This document shows positions 10,565 to 19,233 of a stretch of 42,677 nt of DNA, piece by piece. Where the stretch lies: positions 1 through 42,677 of the forward strand of contig LSCC01000005.1 of the NCBI GenBank assembly GCA_001577215.1, in the 5' to 3' direction. The notes below the pieces were generated by a model, which worked only from the letters and a program-made list of their open reading frames with translations, did no database searches and was not told the origin of the DNA. Numbering within the stretch: the stretch's first letter is position 1; each line of letters opens with the position of its first letter. A program made the translations under genes and the position numbers. The stretch comes from Fidelibacterota bacterium TCS52 (GTDB lineage: Bacteria > Fidelibacterota > Fidelibacteria > Fidelibacterales > Fidelibacteraceae).

Positions 10565-10593
10565 TTGACAAAATATTTAAAAAATAGTAAGTT
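10565..10593 (+). promoter_or_regulatory. Putative promoter of the group-4 hydrogenase operon: TTGACA-N17-TAAGTT(TA)
   Basis: Exact sequence ttgaca aaatatttaaaaaatag taagtt, ~120 nt upstream of the first + strand gene, which has RBS-like tggaggt. Confidence 0.5.
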
Positions 10594-10713
10594 TAAAGTA
10601 GATGAAAAAAGATATAGCAAATAAAAGCAAATATATCAAAATCAAAATTAATATTTTAACCATTTTTATTTCAAATTATTTTAATAATTTTTGAACATAT
10701 GGAGGTATATTAA

Positions 10714-11739
10714 ATGATAATAAGGAGAGAAGATTTATTTTTATTTTTTAATAGATGTATTTCTGAAAAAATCGATAATTATGAAGAGATATTACTTCCA
10801 AAGAAAAATAATAAAAAGGATGAAGCACAATTTTCTTTTATAAAATATAATAATGATAAAAAAATTGAATATGATCTAGAATCATTCAGAACAATTGATC
10901 CGATAAAAACTTTTTTCTATTTATCTCGGGAAAATGTTAGTTCTACAAATATTCATTCAAAAAAACGAATTATTGCAGGAATAAAAGCTTGCGATTTAAA
11001 AGCATTAAATATATTGGATAAAGCATTAATTAATGAAGATTTTATTGATCCTGCTTACAAAAATTTGCGTGACAATACTCTTATTATCAGTACTGATTGT
11101 AATCAAATTACCGATAGTTGCCATTGTAATTTAGTTGGTGGCAAACCTTATGCAGAATCAAATTATGATATTAATTTATCAAAAGTTAATAACAATGACT
11201 ATTATTATATAGTAGCGGGTTCAGAAAAAGGTAAAAAATTTATTGATACTATTAAAGATCATGTTGCTGTTAACGATGCTCCGAATGATGTTGTTTCATT
11301 AGTAGAGGAAAACAGAAAAGACATTTTTAATAAATTAGAAAAAGAAAATAAAGAATTTTATCATACAGATAATTTTAAAGAATTAAAAAATAAAAATGAA
11401 AAACTCTGGATAGAAAACTCAGAAGCTTGTGTTGGTTGTGGTGCTTGTACAAATATCTGCCCAACTTGTTATTGTTTCATTTTAAATGATGAAACAGAAG
11501 CGGAAAAATTTGTTAAAGTTCGTAGTTATGATTCATGTCAATATCATGGTTATGCTCGCGTTGCTGGAGGAGATTCACCAAGAGCAAAAATGCACCAAAG
11601 ATTTCGAAATAGATATTTATGCAAATTCTCATATTTCGATAGTAATTTTGATGAAATTGGTTGCGTCGGGTGTGGAAGATGTATTGATGCTTGTGCTGCC
11701 GAAATCGATTTTAGAAAAGTAGTAAAAGAATTAAGTTAG
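10714..11739 (+). CDS. 4Fe-4S ferredoxin-type subunit resembling sulfhydrogenase beta (HydB) / anaerobic sulfite reductase A (AsrA)
   Basis: Two 4Fe-4S motifs (ACVGCGACTNICPTCYCF; GCVGCGRCIDACAAEIDF) and an N-terminal HydB/AsrA-like domain (AGIKACDLKALNILD). Followed by a HydG/AsrB-like gene. Confidence 0.8.
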   Translation: MIIRREDLFLFFNRCISEKIDNYEEILLPKKNNKKDEAQFSFIKYNNDKKIEYDLESFRTIDPIKTFFYLSRENVSSTNIHSKKRIIAGIKACDLKALNILDKALINEDFIDPAYKNLRDNTLIISTDCNQITDSCHCNLVGGKPYAESNYDINLSKVNNNDYYYIVAGSEKGKKFIDTIKDHVAVNDAPNDVVSLVEENRKDIFNKLEKENKEFYHTDNFKELKNKNEKLWIENSEACVGCGACTNICPTCYCFILNDETEAEKFVKVRSYDSCQYHGYARVAGGDSPRAKMHQRFRNRYLCKFSYFDSNFDEIGCVGCGRCIDACAAEIDFRKVVKELS

Positions 11740-11772
11740 ATAAATATTAACCGATTCAAGGAGAATCAATAT

Positions 11773-12594
11773 ATGAAAAATCCCTTTGAAGTCATTCCCG
11801 GAAAAATATTTGAGATAATTCAAGAATCTCCATTAATTAAAACTCTGCGAATTCGCCCTGAAAAATCAATAAAATTCAAGACAGGGCAATTTGTAGAATT
11901 ATCCATTCCCGGAATTGGAGAAGGCCCATTCACCCCATCTTCTTCTCATTTTGTTTCTAACACAATGGACATTACAATTATGAAAACGGGTTTTGTTACA
12001 GACCATGTTCATGAATTACAGGTAGGTGATAGGGTTGGAATTAGAGGTCCTTACGGTAAGGGCTATCCAATTGAAAAATTTAAAAATAAAGATGTAGTAA
12101 TAATGGGTGGAGGAGTTGGATTGGCTCCTACTAGATCATTATTTCTTACATTAATAGATGAAGTTGATAACTATAAAAGTATTACTTTTTTAGGAGGTGC
12201 CAAAACACCTAAAGATTTTATTTATAAAGATGCAATTAGTAAATGGCGAAAGATCGATAGGGTAAATTTTTTGAGAACAGTCGATTTGGTTCCAGAAGAT
12301 CAAAAATGGGATGAAAATACAGGTGTTGTTACAACTTTACTTGAAAAAATTGATATAGATCCTAAAAATAATCCATCTGTTGTTTGTGGTCCTCCAATAA
12401 TGATGAAATTTGGAACATTTGCATTGAAAGATTATGGTTTTACAGATGAAAACATTTATTTGTCAATGGAAAAGAAAATGTATTGCGGATTTGGAGAATG
12501 TCGTCATTGTGTAATTGGAAAATATTATGCTTGTAAAGACGGTCCTGTTTTCACTTATGAAATGATAAAAAACGAGGAGGCAATTTGGGAGTGA
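11773..12594 (+). CDS. FAD/NAD(P)-binding oxidoreductase resembling sulfhydrogenase gamma (HydG) / AsrB
   Basis: FNR-like fold (RIRPEKSIKFKTGQFVELSIPG; GIRGPYGKGYP; MGGGVGLAPTRSLF; VVCGPPIMMKF) with a C-terminal Fe-S motif KMYCGFGECRHCVIGKYYACKDGPVF. Confidence 0.85.
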   Translation: MKNPFEVIPGKIFEIIQESPLIKTLRIRPEKSIKFKTGQFVELSIPGIGEGPFTPSSSHFVSNTMDITIMKTGFVTDHVHELQVGDRVGIRGPYGKGYPIEKFKNKDVVIMGGGVGLAPTRSLFLTLIDEVDNYKSITFLGGAKTPKDFIYKDAISKWRKIDRVNFLRTVDLVPEDQKWDENTGVVTTLLEKIDIDPKNNPSVVCGPPIMMKFGTFALKDYGFTDENIYLSMEKKMYCGFGECRHCVIGKYYACKDGPVFTYEMIKNEEAIWE

Positions 12595-13094
12595 AAAAAC
12601 TATTAATAAATATACCTAAATTAATGGAATCAAATGTTTCTGCAGATAAGATCGAATGCGAGTATTTATTTCATCGAAAAAATGAGGGATTATTTTCTCT
12701 TTTAGAAATTGCTCAATTTGCATCTTATTGTCGCCAGTGTAAATCAGCTTTTTGCGTAGATGCATGTCCTAAAGAAGCTCTTGAACGACAAGATAATGGA
12801 ACAATTAAAAGATTTAATATGAGATGTGTTGGTTGTAAAAGTTGTGTTCTCGCCTGCCCTTTCGGAACTATTCTACCTGAAACAATTAATTATGTTACAA
12901 CAAAATGTGATAATTGTCTTAACCAACTCAAAGAAAATCCCGATTATATTCCACTTTGTGTAAAAACAGCTCCGGAAGGAACTTTTAAAATGAAAGAAAT
13001 GAAAGACGAAGATCCGGATAAAAAATTATTCTTTGTTGGCAAATATTTGGCAGTGATAAATCCTAATTGGTTACAAAAAGAGGGGAAAAAATGA
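12585..13094 (+). CDS. HycB-like 4Fe-4S dicluster ferredoxin subunit
   Basis: Cys clusters YCRQCKSAFCVDACPKEAL, CVGCKSCVLACPFGTI, TTKCDNCLNQ...PLCVKTAPEG. Overlaps the upstream gene. Confidence 0.82.
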   Translation: MGVKKLLINIPKLMESNVSADKIECEYLFHRKNEGLFSLLEIAQFASYCRQCKSAFCVDACPKEALERQDNGTIKRFNMRCVGCKSCVLACPFGTILPETINYVTTKCDNCLNQLKENPDYIPLCVKTAPEGTFKMKEMKDEDPDKKLFFVGKYLAVINPNWLQKEGKK

Positions 13095-14020
13095 AATTAG
13101 AATACTTATTTTTTATATTTATTTTTCCCGGAATATTATTTACATCTATTCTTGGTTTAATAATTGGTTGGGTTGATAGAAAAGTTTCAGCCAGATTCAC
13201 ATTTAGAGTTGGTCCTCCATTTCTACAAAATTTTAACGACTTTTTTAAATTACTTGGCAAGGAAGCAACTCTTATAAAAAACAGCATACATTCATTATTT
13301 ATAGCAGCTCCATTCGTGGCATTCGGTACATTATCACTTCTTGCAACAATGATTGGTGTAACATTATTTTATGGCATTGGTTTCGGTGGAGATATTTTTG
13401 TGATTATGTATTTGATGATGATTTATTCGGTTATGATAGTTTTAGGTGGTGCATCGACAGGAAATATTTATTCCAGTATCGGAGCAGGTAGAGAAGTAAA
13501 ACTCCTTATTGGAGATGAATTGGTTTTTATTCTTGTATGTTTAGTTCCGATTATCAAATCAGGTTATCAACTTAATTTAGAAAGCATTATTAATTTCCAA
13601 GCATCTAATGGCGCCTTTATTGGCTCAGCTTCTGGTATTCTTGCATTTTTACTTAGCATAATTTGTATTCAAGCAAAAATGACAATGCAGCCATTTGATA
13701 TTCCAGAAGCAGAGACGGAAATAGTAGAAGGTCCGTTAATGGAATATAGTGGTCCTCCACTTGCTTTCTGGAAATTAAATCATTTTATGATGTATGTAAT
13801 TTTTCCATTCTTTTTAATTTTAATCTTCTTAGGCGGTTTTAATTTAACTGGTTTGGGAATTTTATGGTTTATTCTAAAATATGTTGGGATTGTCGTTGTG
13901 ATGATAATTATTAAAAATACAAATCCAAGAATTAGAACAGATACCGCTTTAAATTTTTTCTGGAAATATGCTTCACCAATTGGACTATTAGCAATTATTT
14001 TAGCAATATTAGGAGTGTAA
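13091..14020 (+). CDS. Membrane subunit of group-4 hydrogenase (NuoH / EchB / MbhM-like)
   Basis: Multi-TM protein with WVDRKVSARFTFRVGPPFLQNFNDFFKLLGKE and MQPFDIPEAETEIVEGPLMEYSGPPLAFWKL (NuoH signature). The ATG at 13091 (RBS gaggggaa) is preferred over the ORF-track start at 13067. Confidence 0.92.
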   Translation: MKLEYLFFIFIFPGILFTSILGLIIGWVDRKVSARFTFRVGPPFLQNFNDFFKLLGKEATLIKNSIHSLFIAAPFVAFGTLSLLATMIGVTLFYGIGFGGDIFVIMYLMMIYSVMIVLGGASTGNIYSSIGAGREVKLLIGDELVFILVCLVPIIKSGYQLNLESIINFQASNGAFIGSASGILAFLLSIICIQAKMTMQPFDIPEAETEIVEGPLMEYSGPPLAFWKLNHFMMYVIFPFFLILIFLGGFNLTGLGILWFILKYVGIVVVMIIIKNTNPRIRTDTALNFFWKYASPIGLLAIILAILGV

Positions 14021-14021
14021 A

Positions 14022-14441
14022 ATGGGATGGTATAATAAGAGATTAGCGAAATCATTATGGGTTTTTCACATTAGTGGTTCACCTTGTAATAATTGCGATA
14101 TTGAAATATTGGATTTAATCACACCTAAATATGATGTTGAAAGGTTGGGAATAAAATTAGTCGGCTCAATTAGACATGCAGATGTTTTACTTGTAACCGG
14201 AGTATTCAATGAAAAGGTAGCACCTAAAATAAAAAAGATTTATGAACAAGCACCAAAACCAATTTTTGTAGTTGCAATAGGAAGTTGCCCTTCATCCGGA
14301 ACAGTTTTCAAAAATAGTTACAATATAGTTGAAAATAGGGAATCTGTTATTCCAATAGATATGTATATTCCCGGATGTCCTCCAAAACCAGAAGCAATGA
14401 TAGAAGGAGTAGCAAAATTAATGGAGAAATTAAATGGCTGA
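14022..14441 (+). CDS. [NiFe]-hydrogenase small subunit, NuoB-like (EchC/MbhJ-like)
   Basis: SPCNNCDIEILDLITPKYDVERLGIKLVGSIRHADVLLVTG...IGSCPSSG...IPGCPPKPEAMIEG. Confidence 0.92.
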   Translation: MGWYNKRLAKSLWVFHISGSPCNNCDIEILDLITPKYDVERLGIKLVGSIRHADVLLVTGVFNEKVAPKIKKIYEQAPKPIFVVAIGSCPSSGTVFKNSYNIVENRESVIPIDMYIPGCPPKPEAMIEGVAKLMEKLNG

Positions 14442-14859
14442 TTATCAAGAATTTATAAATGAAATGGGATCTAAAATAAAAGTTGAGATCAAAAAGAAAA
14501 GGCGTCTATATTTTCAAGTAAAAAATGACGATATTCTTGAAATTATCGACCATCTTTTTAATAAAATGGGTTGCAGATTATCAACTGCAACTGCAACAGA
14601 GACATATAATGGGGTTGAAGCACTTTATCATTTTTCTGATGACAAAACAGGGAATTATTACTGTCCACGAGTTGTTATGAAAGATAAAGAGAACCCTGAA
14701 ATGAATTCAATAACACCAATTGTAAAAGGTGCCGAATGGATTGAAAGAGAAATGGCAGAATGGTGGGGAATAAAATTTATTGGACATCCGAGACCAATAC
14801 CACTATTATCAAGAAATCATCCAAAAGCTCCAAATAAACCAATGCGATGTGGGAGATAA
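14434..14859 (+). CDS. NuoC-like subunit (EchD/MbhK-like)
   Basis: EWIEREMAEWWGIKFIGHPRPIPLL is a NuoC/30 kDa-subunit-like signature. Lies between the small- and large-subunit genes. Confidence 0.85.
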   Translation: MADYQEFINEMGSKIKVEIKKKRRLYFQVKNDDILEIIDHLFNKMGCRLSTATATETYNGVEALYHFSDDKTGNYYCPRVVMKDKENPEMNSITPIVKGAEWIEREMAEWWGIKFIGHPRPIPLLSRNHPKAPNKPMRCGR

Positions 14860-14865
14860 AATTTT

Positions 14866-16074
14866 ATGAAAACAAAAAGCAATTTAAAAAATATTGTAAA
14901 TAAAAATCAAATTCCACTTGGTCCTTTTCATCCGTTATTAGAGGAAGCTGAATACTTTAATATTACCGTTGATGGTGAAACGGTTGTTGATATTGATATG
15001 GATACCGGTTGGATGCATCGTGGACATGAATTTATTTCTGAGCAGAAGACATTTACACAGTCAATTTATCTAGTTGAAAGAATTTGTGGAATTTGTTCAA
15101 CTTCTCACCCACTTGCTTGTGTTCATGCTGTTGAAGATGTAGACAATATTGAAATTCCGTTGAGAGGTAGATATATTAGAACTTTAGTTGGAGAATTAGA
15201 AAGAATTCATAGTCATCTTCTCTGGGTCGGATTAGCCGGACATTTTATTGGATATGACACAGTTTGGATGTGGGCTTGGAAATATCGTGAACCTGTTTTA
15301 CAAATGTTTGAGATCATTTCAGGAAACCGTAATCATTACGGCATGTTGAGAGTTGGTGGTGTAGGAAAAGATGTTGATCCTGCATCTGTACCTGAATTGA
15401 ATAAAATCCTTGACACATTAGATAAAAAAATGGATATGATAGCTAAAATAGCTAACGATGATCCTGTTTTAAGATCAAGACTGGTTAATGTAGGAATTCT
15501 GTCAAAAAAAGATGCAATTGATTTTTGTGCTGTTGGACCAACTAGCAGAGCTTCCGGAGTAAGAGGAGATATTAGAAAAGATGAGCCGACAGATGCTTAT
15601 GATCTTGTAGATTTTAATGAAATTATTACTAAAAACGGTGATGTCTATGATAAGTTTGTGGTTCGTGTTTTGGAAACATTAGAATCAATTAAAATATGTC
15701 GCCAATGCTTGAATAAATTGAAAATAATTGATGGACCGATTTTAAATAATGTAAAAGAAATATCAGCTGGTGAAGGTATTGGAAGATATGAAGCTCCTCG
15801 GGGTGAAGTTTTCCATTATGTTAGGACAGATGGAACAAATCGTCCGATCAGACATAAAGTTCGTGCCCCAAGTTATAATAATATTCCAACTTTTCAGGCA
15901 AGCTGTAAAGGAATTCCTATCGCTGACGCACTTATAACTTTAGCCGGAGTTGATCCTTGTTATTGTTGCACCGAAAGAGCGATAAGAGTAACCGACAAGA
16001 ACAATAAAAAGAATAATATAGATCTATTAAAATTATCTCGTGATAAAACTTCTAACATCAGGGGGAATTTCTAA
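14866..16074 (+). CDS. Group-4 [NiFe]-hydrogenase large (catalytic) subunit, NuoD-like (EchE/MbhL-like)
   Basis: L1 motif ERICGICSTSHPLACVHAVE and L2 motif AGVDPCYCCTERAIRV, giving both CxxC pairs for Ni-Fe ligation. Confidence 0.94.
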   Translation: MKTKSNLKNIVNKNQIPLGPFHPLLEEAEYFNITVDGETVVDIDMDTGWMHRGHEFISEQKTFTQSIYLVERICGICSTSHPLACVHAVEDVDNIEIPLRGRYIRTLVGELERIHSHLLWVGLAGHFIGYDTVWMWAWKYREPVLQMFEIISGNRNHYGMLRVGGVGKDVDPASVPELNKILDTLDKKMDMIAKIANDDPVLRSRLVNVGILSKKDAIDFCAVGPTSRASGVRGDIRKDEPTDAYDLVDFNEIITKNGDVYDKFVVRVLETLESIKICRQCLNKLKIIDGPILNNVKEISAGEGIGRYEAPRGEVFHYVRTDGTNRPIRHKVRAPSYNNIPTFQASCKGIPIADALITLAGVDPCYCCTERAIRVTDKNNKKNNIDLLKLSRDKTSNIRGNF

Positions 16075-17888
16075 TGTTAAATAACAATCTGCTTTTATTA
16101 ATTTTAATTCCACTTGCTATTTCATTTCTGAATATTTTCTTGCCTACAATTCTAAGAAAAATTCTTGTTTTTGCAACTCTGGTAGTAACTTCAATAATTA
16201 CAATAAATCTTTTTAATGCAAATAATGAAACGTTTACATTATTTTCAAACACCATTCTTTCTCTTGATAAAATGTCTTACTTTGCCTTAGCTGGAATACA
16301 ATTACTTTCTTTCATAATTTTGATATTTTCACTAAAAGGTGTAGAAAATAATATTCAGAAACAATTTTTTGCGTTATATCCCCTAACATTAGCTTTCAGT
16401 AACGGAGTGATCTTAAGTGAACACTCTTTCAGTTTTTTAATTTTCTGGGGTTTGTCCGGATTAACATTATATTTATTCAATTTACTTGGAAAAACAAAAG
16501 ATACTCCTAAAACCGCAAAGAAAACTTTTTTAATTATCGGTGGTAGTGATGCTTTTCTAATTATGGGATTAGCTATTGTTTGGTTTTTAAATCCCGGAAA
16601 CTCTTGGTCATTATTATCAACAAATATTCCACTTGTTGATGGATTATCTTATACGGCATTTTTCTTATTTTTAATCGCTTCATTTTCTAAAGCAGGTGGT
16701 TTTCCATTTCATACTTGGGTTCCGGATTATAGCAAGGATTCCCCTGTGGAAAGTGTCGCATTTTTACCGGCTTCATTAGATAAATTACTAGGTATTTATC
16801 TGTTAGCAAGAATGGTTACTACTCTTTTTGAAATAGATATTTTAGTAAATTTGATTATAGTAACTTTAGGTGCAATTACAATAATTATTGCAGCAATGAT
16901 GGCAATGATACAGAATAATGGAAGAAAACTTCTCGGTTATTCCACCATTAGTCAAGTTGGATATATGATTATGGGAATTGGCAGTGGAAGTATTCTCGCT
17001 TTTGCCGGCGGATTATTTCATATGATAAATCATACAATTTACAAATCCAATTTATTTCTTGCACTCGGTTCTGTAGAGAAACGAACTGGAACAAATGAAT
17101 TAAATAAACTTGGTGGATTAGGAAAAATAATGCCCTTTACTTTTATTATGGCTCTTATCGGCACATTATCCACTTCTGGCGTTCCACCTTTTAATGGATT
17201 TTTCTCTAAGTGGATGATCTATCAAGGTATAATTGAAAAAACTGCGACATTAACTGTAGGATATCAGATTTGGATGTTAATTTGCTTAATTCTCGCTATC
17301 TTTGGTTCTGCTTTAACCTTGGCAGTTTTTATAAAATTCATTCATGCAATTTTTCTTGGAAAATATCAGAAAAAATTTGCTAAGATCAAAAGGACACCAA
17401 TTAATCAAATTCTGGCAACCGGATTGCTTTCTTCACTCTGTATTATCTTTGGAATTTGGGCAGTAAAAATTCCACTAAATAATTTTATTATTCCAGCATT
17501 ACAGGATTTAGGACTTAGTGCTCCACAATTTATTGGTACATATAATCCACAATTAATAATCTTACTATTTGGGTTAACATTTGTTACAGGAATGATTATT
17601 TACTTGTTTACAAAAAAAGTAAAATTTGATAATAATTATCTTGGTGGAATGGATGCAGAAGAAAGATTTAGAATTCTTGGTACAGAATTTTATAATGAAG
17701 TAAAAAATATGAAACCGCTAAATACATTGTATAGTTGGGCAGAAAAAAAATATTTTGATATTTATGATATTACTACTAAATTCACTAATTCTACAGCGAA
17801 ATTATTACAACAAGCACATCCCGGACAATTGCACCTCTATTTATTATACATTGTTGTCGGTTTGCTTATATTTTTATTGTTAATTTAA
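16074..17888 (+). CDS. NuoL/MrpA-N/MrpD-like antiporter subunit (604 aa) with a C-terminal amphipathic stretch plus TM
   Basis: Multi-TM; FSKAGGFPFHTWVPDYSKDSPVESVAFLPASLDKLLGIYLL; NGRKLLGYSTISQVGYMIMGIG; STSGVPPFNGFFSKWMIYQ. Confidence 0.88.
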   Translation: MLNNNLLLLILIPLAISFLNIFLPTILRKILVFATLVVTSIITINLFNANNETFTLFSNTILSLDKMSYFALAGIQLLSFIILIFSLKGVENNIQKQFFALYPLTLAFSNGVILSEHSFSFLIFWGLSGLTLYLFNLLGKTKDTPKTAKKTFLIIGGSDAFLIMGLAIVWFLNPGNSWSLLSTNIPLVDGLSYTAFFLFLIASFSKAGGFPFHTWVPDYSKDSPVESVAFLPASLDKLLGIYLLARMVTTLFEIDILVNLIIVTLGAITIIIAAMMAMIQNNGRKLLGYSTISQVGYMIMGIGSGSILAFAGGLFHMINHTIYKSNLFLALGSVEKRTGTNELNKLGGLGKIMPFTFIMALIGTLSTSGVPPFNGFFSKWMIYQGIIEKTATLTVGYQIWMLICLILAIFGSALTLAVFIKFIHAIFLGKYQKKFAKIKRTPINQILATGLLSSLCIIFGIWAVKIPLNNFIIPALQDLGLSAPQFIGTYNPQLIILLFGLTFVTGMIIYLFTKKVKFDNNYLGGMDAEERFRILGTEFYNEVKNMKPLNTLYSWAEKKYFDIYDITTKFTNSTAKLLQQAHPGQLHLYLLYIVVGLLIFLLLI

Positions 17889-17904
17889 AATAACGGAGGA
17901 ATAA

Positions 17905-18438
17905 ATGCCTATAGAGACCTGGCTTATTTTTATATTAAGCTTTATGATAATCGGATCAATTGTAGCTTTAGAAATTAAAGATATTCTTTCAGCAGTAATT
18001 GCTGTTGGTGTTGTTGGCCTCGGTGTTTCACTTTCATTTATCTTTTTACAAGCTCCAGATTTGGCAATTGTTCAATTCCTATTCGAAATATTCGCATTGA
18101 TCATTATGGTAAGAGCATTTGTAAAAAAAGATTATCATCAAGAAGAACCATCAAAAGTAAATAAAATACTCATTGGAATTACAATTATTACTCTGCTTGC
18201 GATTTTATATTTTACTGCTTCAATATTGAACTTGCTTCCTGAATTTGGTGAACCACTTATGAATACCGCACAATATTATTTGAATAATGGAGCTTCAGAT
18301 ACAGGAGCCGCAAATTTAGTTACATCAATTATTTTGGACTATAGAGCTTACGACACGCTTGGTGAAGTAACTGTATTGTTTACAGCAATTCTTGGTGCAT
18401 TGACAGTTTTACGAATTAAATCAAAATCACATAGATAG
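17905..18438 (+). CDS. MbhD+MbhE-like (MrpA C-terminal, DUF4040) membrane protein
   Basis: FLQAPDLAIVQFLFEIFALIIMVRAF (DUF4040-like) and NLVTSIILDYRAYDTLGEVTVLFTAILGALTVLR (MbhE/MrpA-C-like). Confidence 0.85.
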   Translation: MPIETWLIFILSFMIIGSIVALEIKDILSAVIAVGVVGLGVSLSFIFLQAPDLAIVQFLFEIFALIIMVRAFVKKDYHQEEPSKVNKILIGITIITLLAILYFTASILNLLPEFGEPLMNTAQYYLNNGASDTGAANLVTSIILDYRAYDTLGEVTVLFTAILGALTVLRIKSKSHR

Positions 18439-18448
18439 GAGATATTCA

Positions 18449-18898
18449 ATGGACAATAATTCCGGAATGACAATCATTGTGAAAACAATTACGAGAATTA
18501 CAGTTCCGATAATAATTCTTTATGGATGTTATATTATTTTTCATGGGCATTTGACTCCAGGTGGTGGATTTGCCGGTGGAGTTATTATTGCATTGGCCCT
18601 ATTGAATGTTATGATAGCATTTGGTAGAGAATTCACAAATAATTGGTTAAATATCAATTTTTTAGAAAAATTGGAATCAATAAGTGCTACATTATTTCTT
18701 GTTTTGGGAATTCTTGGATTTTTAATTGGAACCACATTTTTATTAAATTTTATTTCTAAAGGAGAATTATTCAGATTACTTAGTGCAGGAACAATACCGG
18801 TGTTAAATATAATAATCGGAATAAAAGTGGCAATGTCACTATTTCTTGTAGTTTGGGTATTAGCCGGTTTAAAATTAGACGAAGGAGAATCATTATGA
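18449..18898 (+). CDS. mrpB: Na+/H+ antiporter subunit MrpB/MnhB-like (MbhF)
   Basis: YIIFHGHLTPGGGFAGGVIIALALL is the MrpB signature. Confidence 0.92.
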   Translation: MDNNSGMTIIVKTITRITVPIIILYGCYIIFHGHLTPGGGFAGGVIIALALLNVMIAFGREFTNNWLNINFLEKLESISATLFLVLGILGFLIGTTFLLNFISKGELFRLLSAGTIPVLNIIIGIKVAMSLFLVVWVLAGLKLDEGESL

Positions 18899-19233
18899 TC
18901 CTATATTTATTATGTTTTACTTTAATGTTAGTGGGATTATATGGAATTTTAACTAAAAGAGATTTGATCAAAATAATTCTTTCTGCTTCAATTATGGGAT
19001 ATGCTACAAATTTATTACTAATTTTATTTGCCTATAGAAATGGAAGTATCTTTCCAATATTGAGAAAGGGAGTTGAAATAATACCAATGGTTGATCCACT
19101 TCCACAAGCATTAGTTCTTACATCAATCGTAATTGAATTAGGAACCACTGCACTACTTGTTGCATTGGCATTAAAATTATTTCAAAAATATAAAACTTAT
19201 GACATAACAAAAATAAGGAAGCTATCAGGATGA
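18895..19233 (+). CDS. mrpC: Na+/H+ antiporter subunit MrpC/MnhC-like, NuoK-like (MbhG)
   Basis: LVGLYGILTKRDLIKIILSASIMGYATNLLLI; DPLPQALVLTSIVIELGTTALLVALAL. ATG at 18895 chosen, overlapping the mrpB end. Confidence 0.92.
   Translation: MILYLLCFTLMLVGLYGILTKRDLIKIILSASIMGYATNLLLILFAYRNGSIFPILRKGVEIIPMVDPLPQALVLTSIVIELGTTALLVALALKLFQKYKTYDITKIRKLSG

Noticed and set aside
11486-11722. 78-aa + strand ORF
   Set aside because: Out-of-frame within the HydB/AsrA-like gene; shadow ORF.
10714-12594. Anaerobic sulfite reductase AsrAB operon
   Set aside because: No AsrC-like siroheme subunit follows; the next genes are a HycB-like ferredoxin and hydrogenase core, so an electron-input module for the hydrogenase is more likely.
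13780-14055. 91-aa minus-strand ORF
   Set aside because: Antisense across the NuoH/NuoB-like junction; no family signature.
13067-16074. Respiratory complex I (Nuo) fragment
   Set aside because: The large subunit keeps both [NiFe] CxxC motifs (RICGIC and DPCYCC), which true NuoD lacks.
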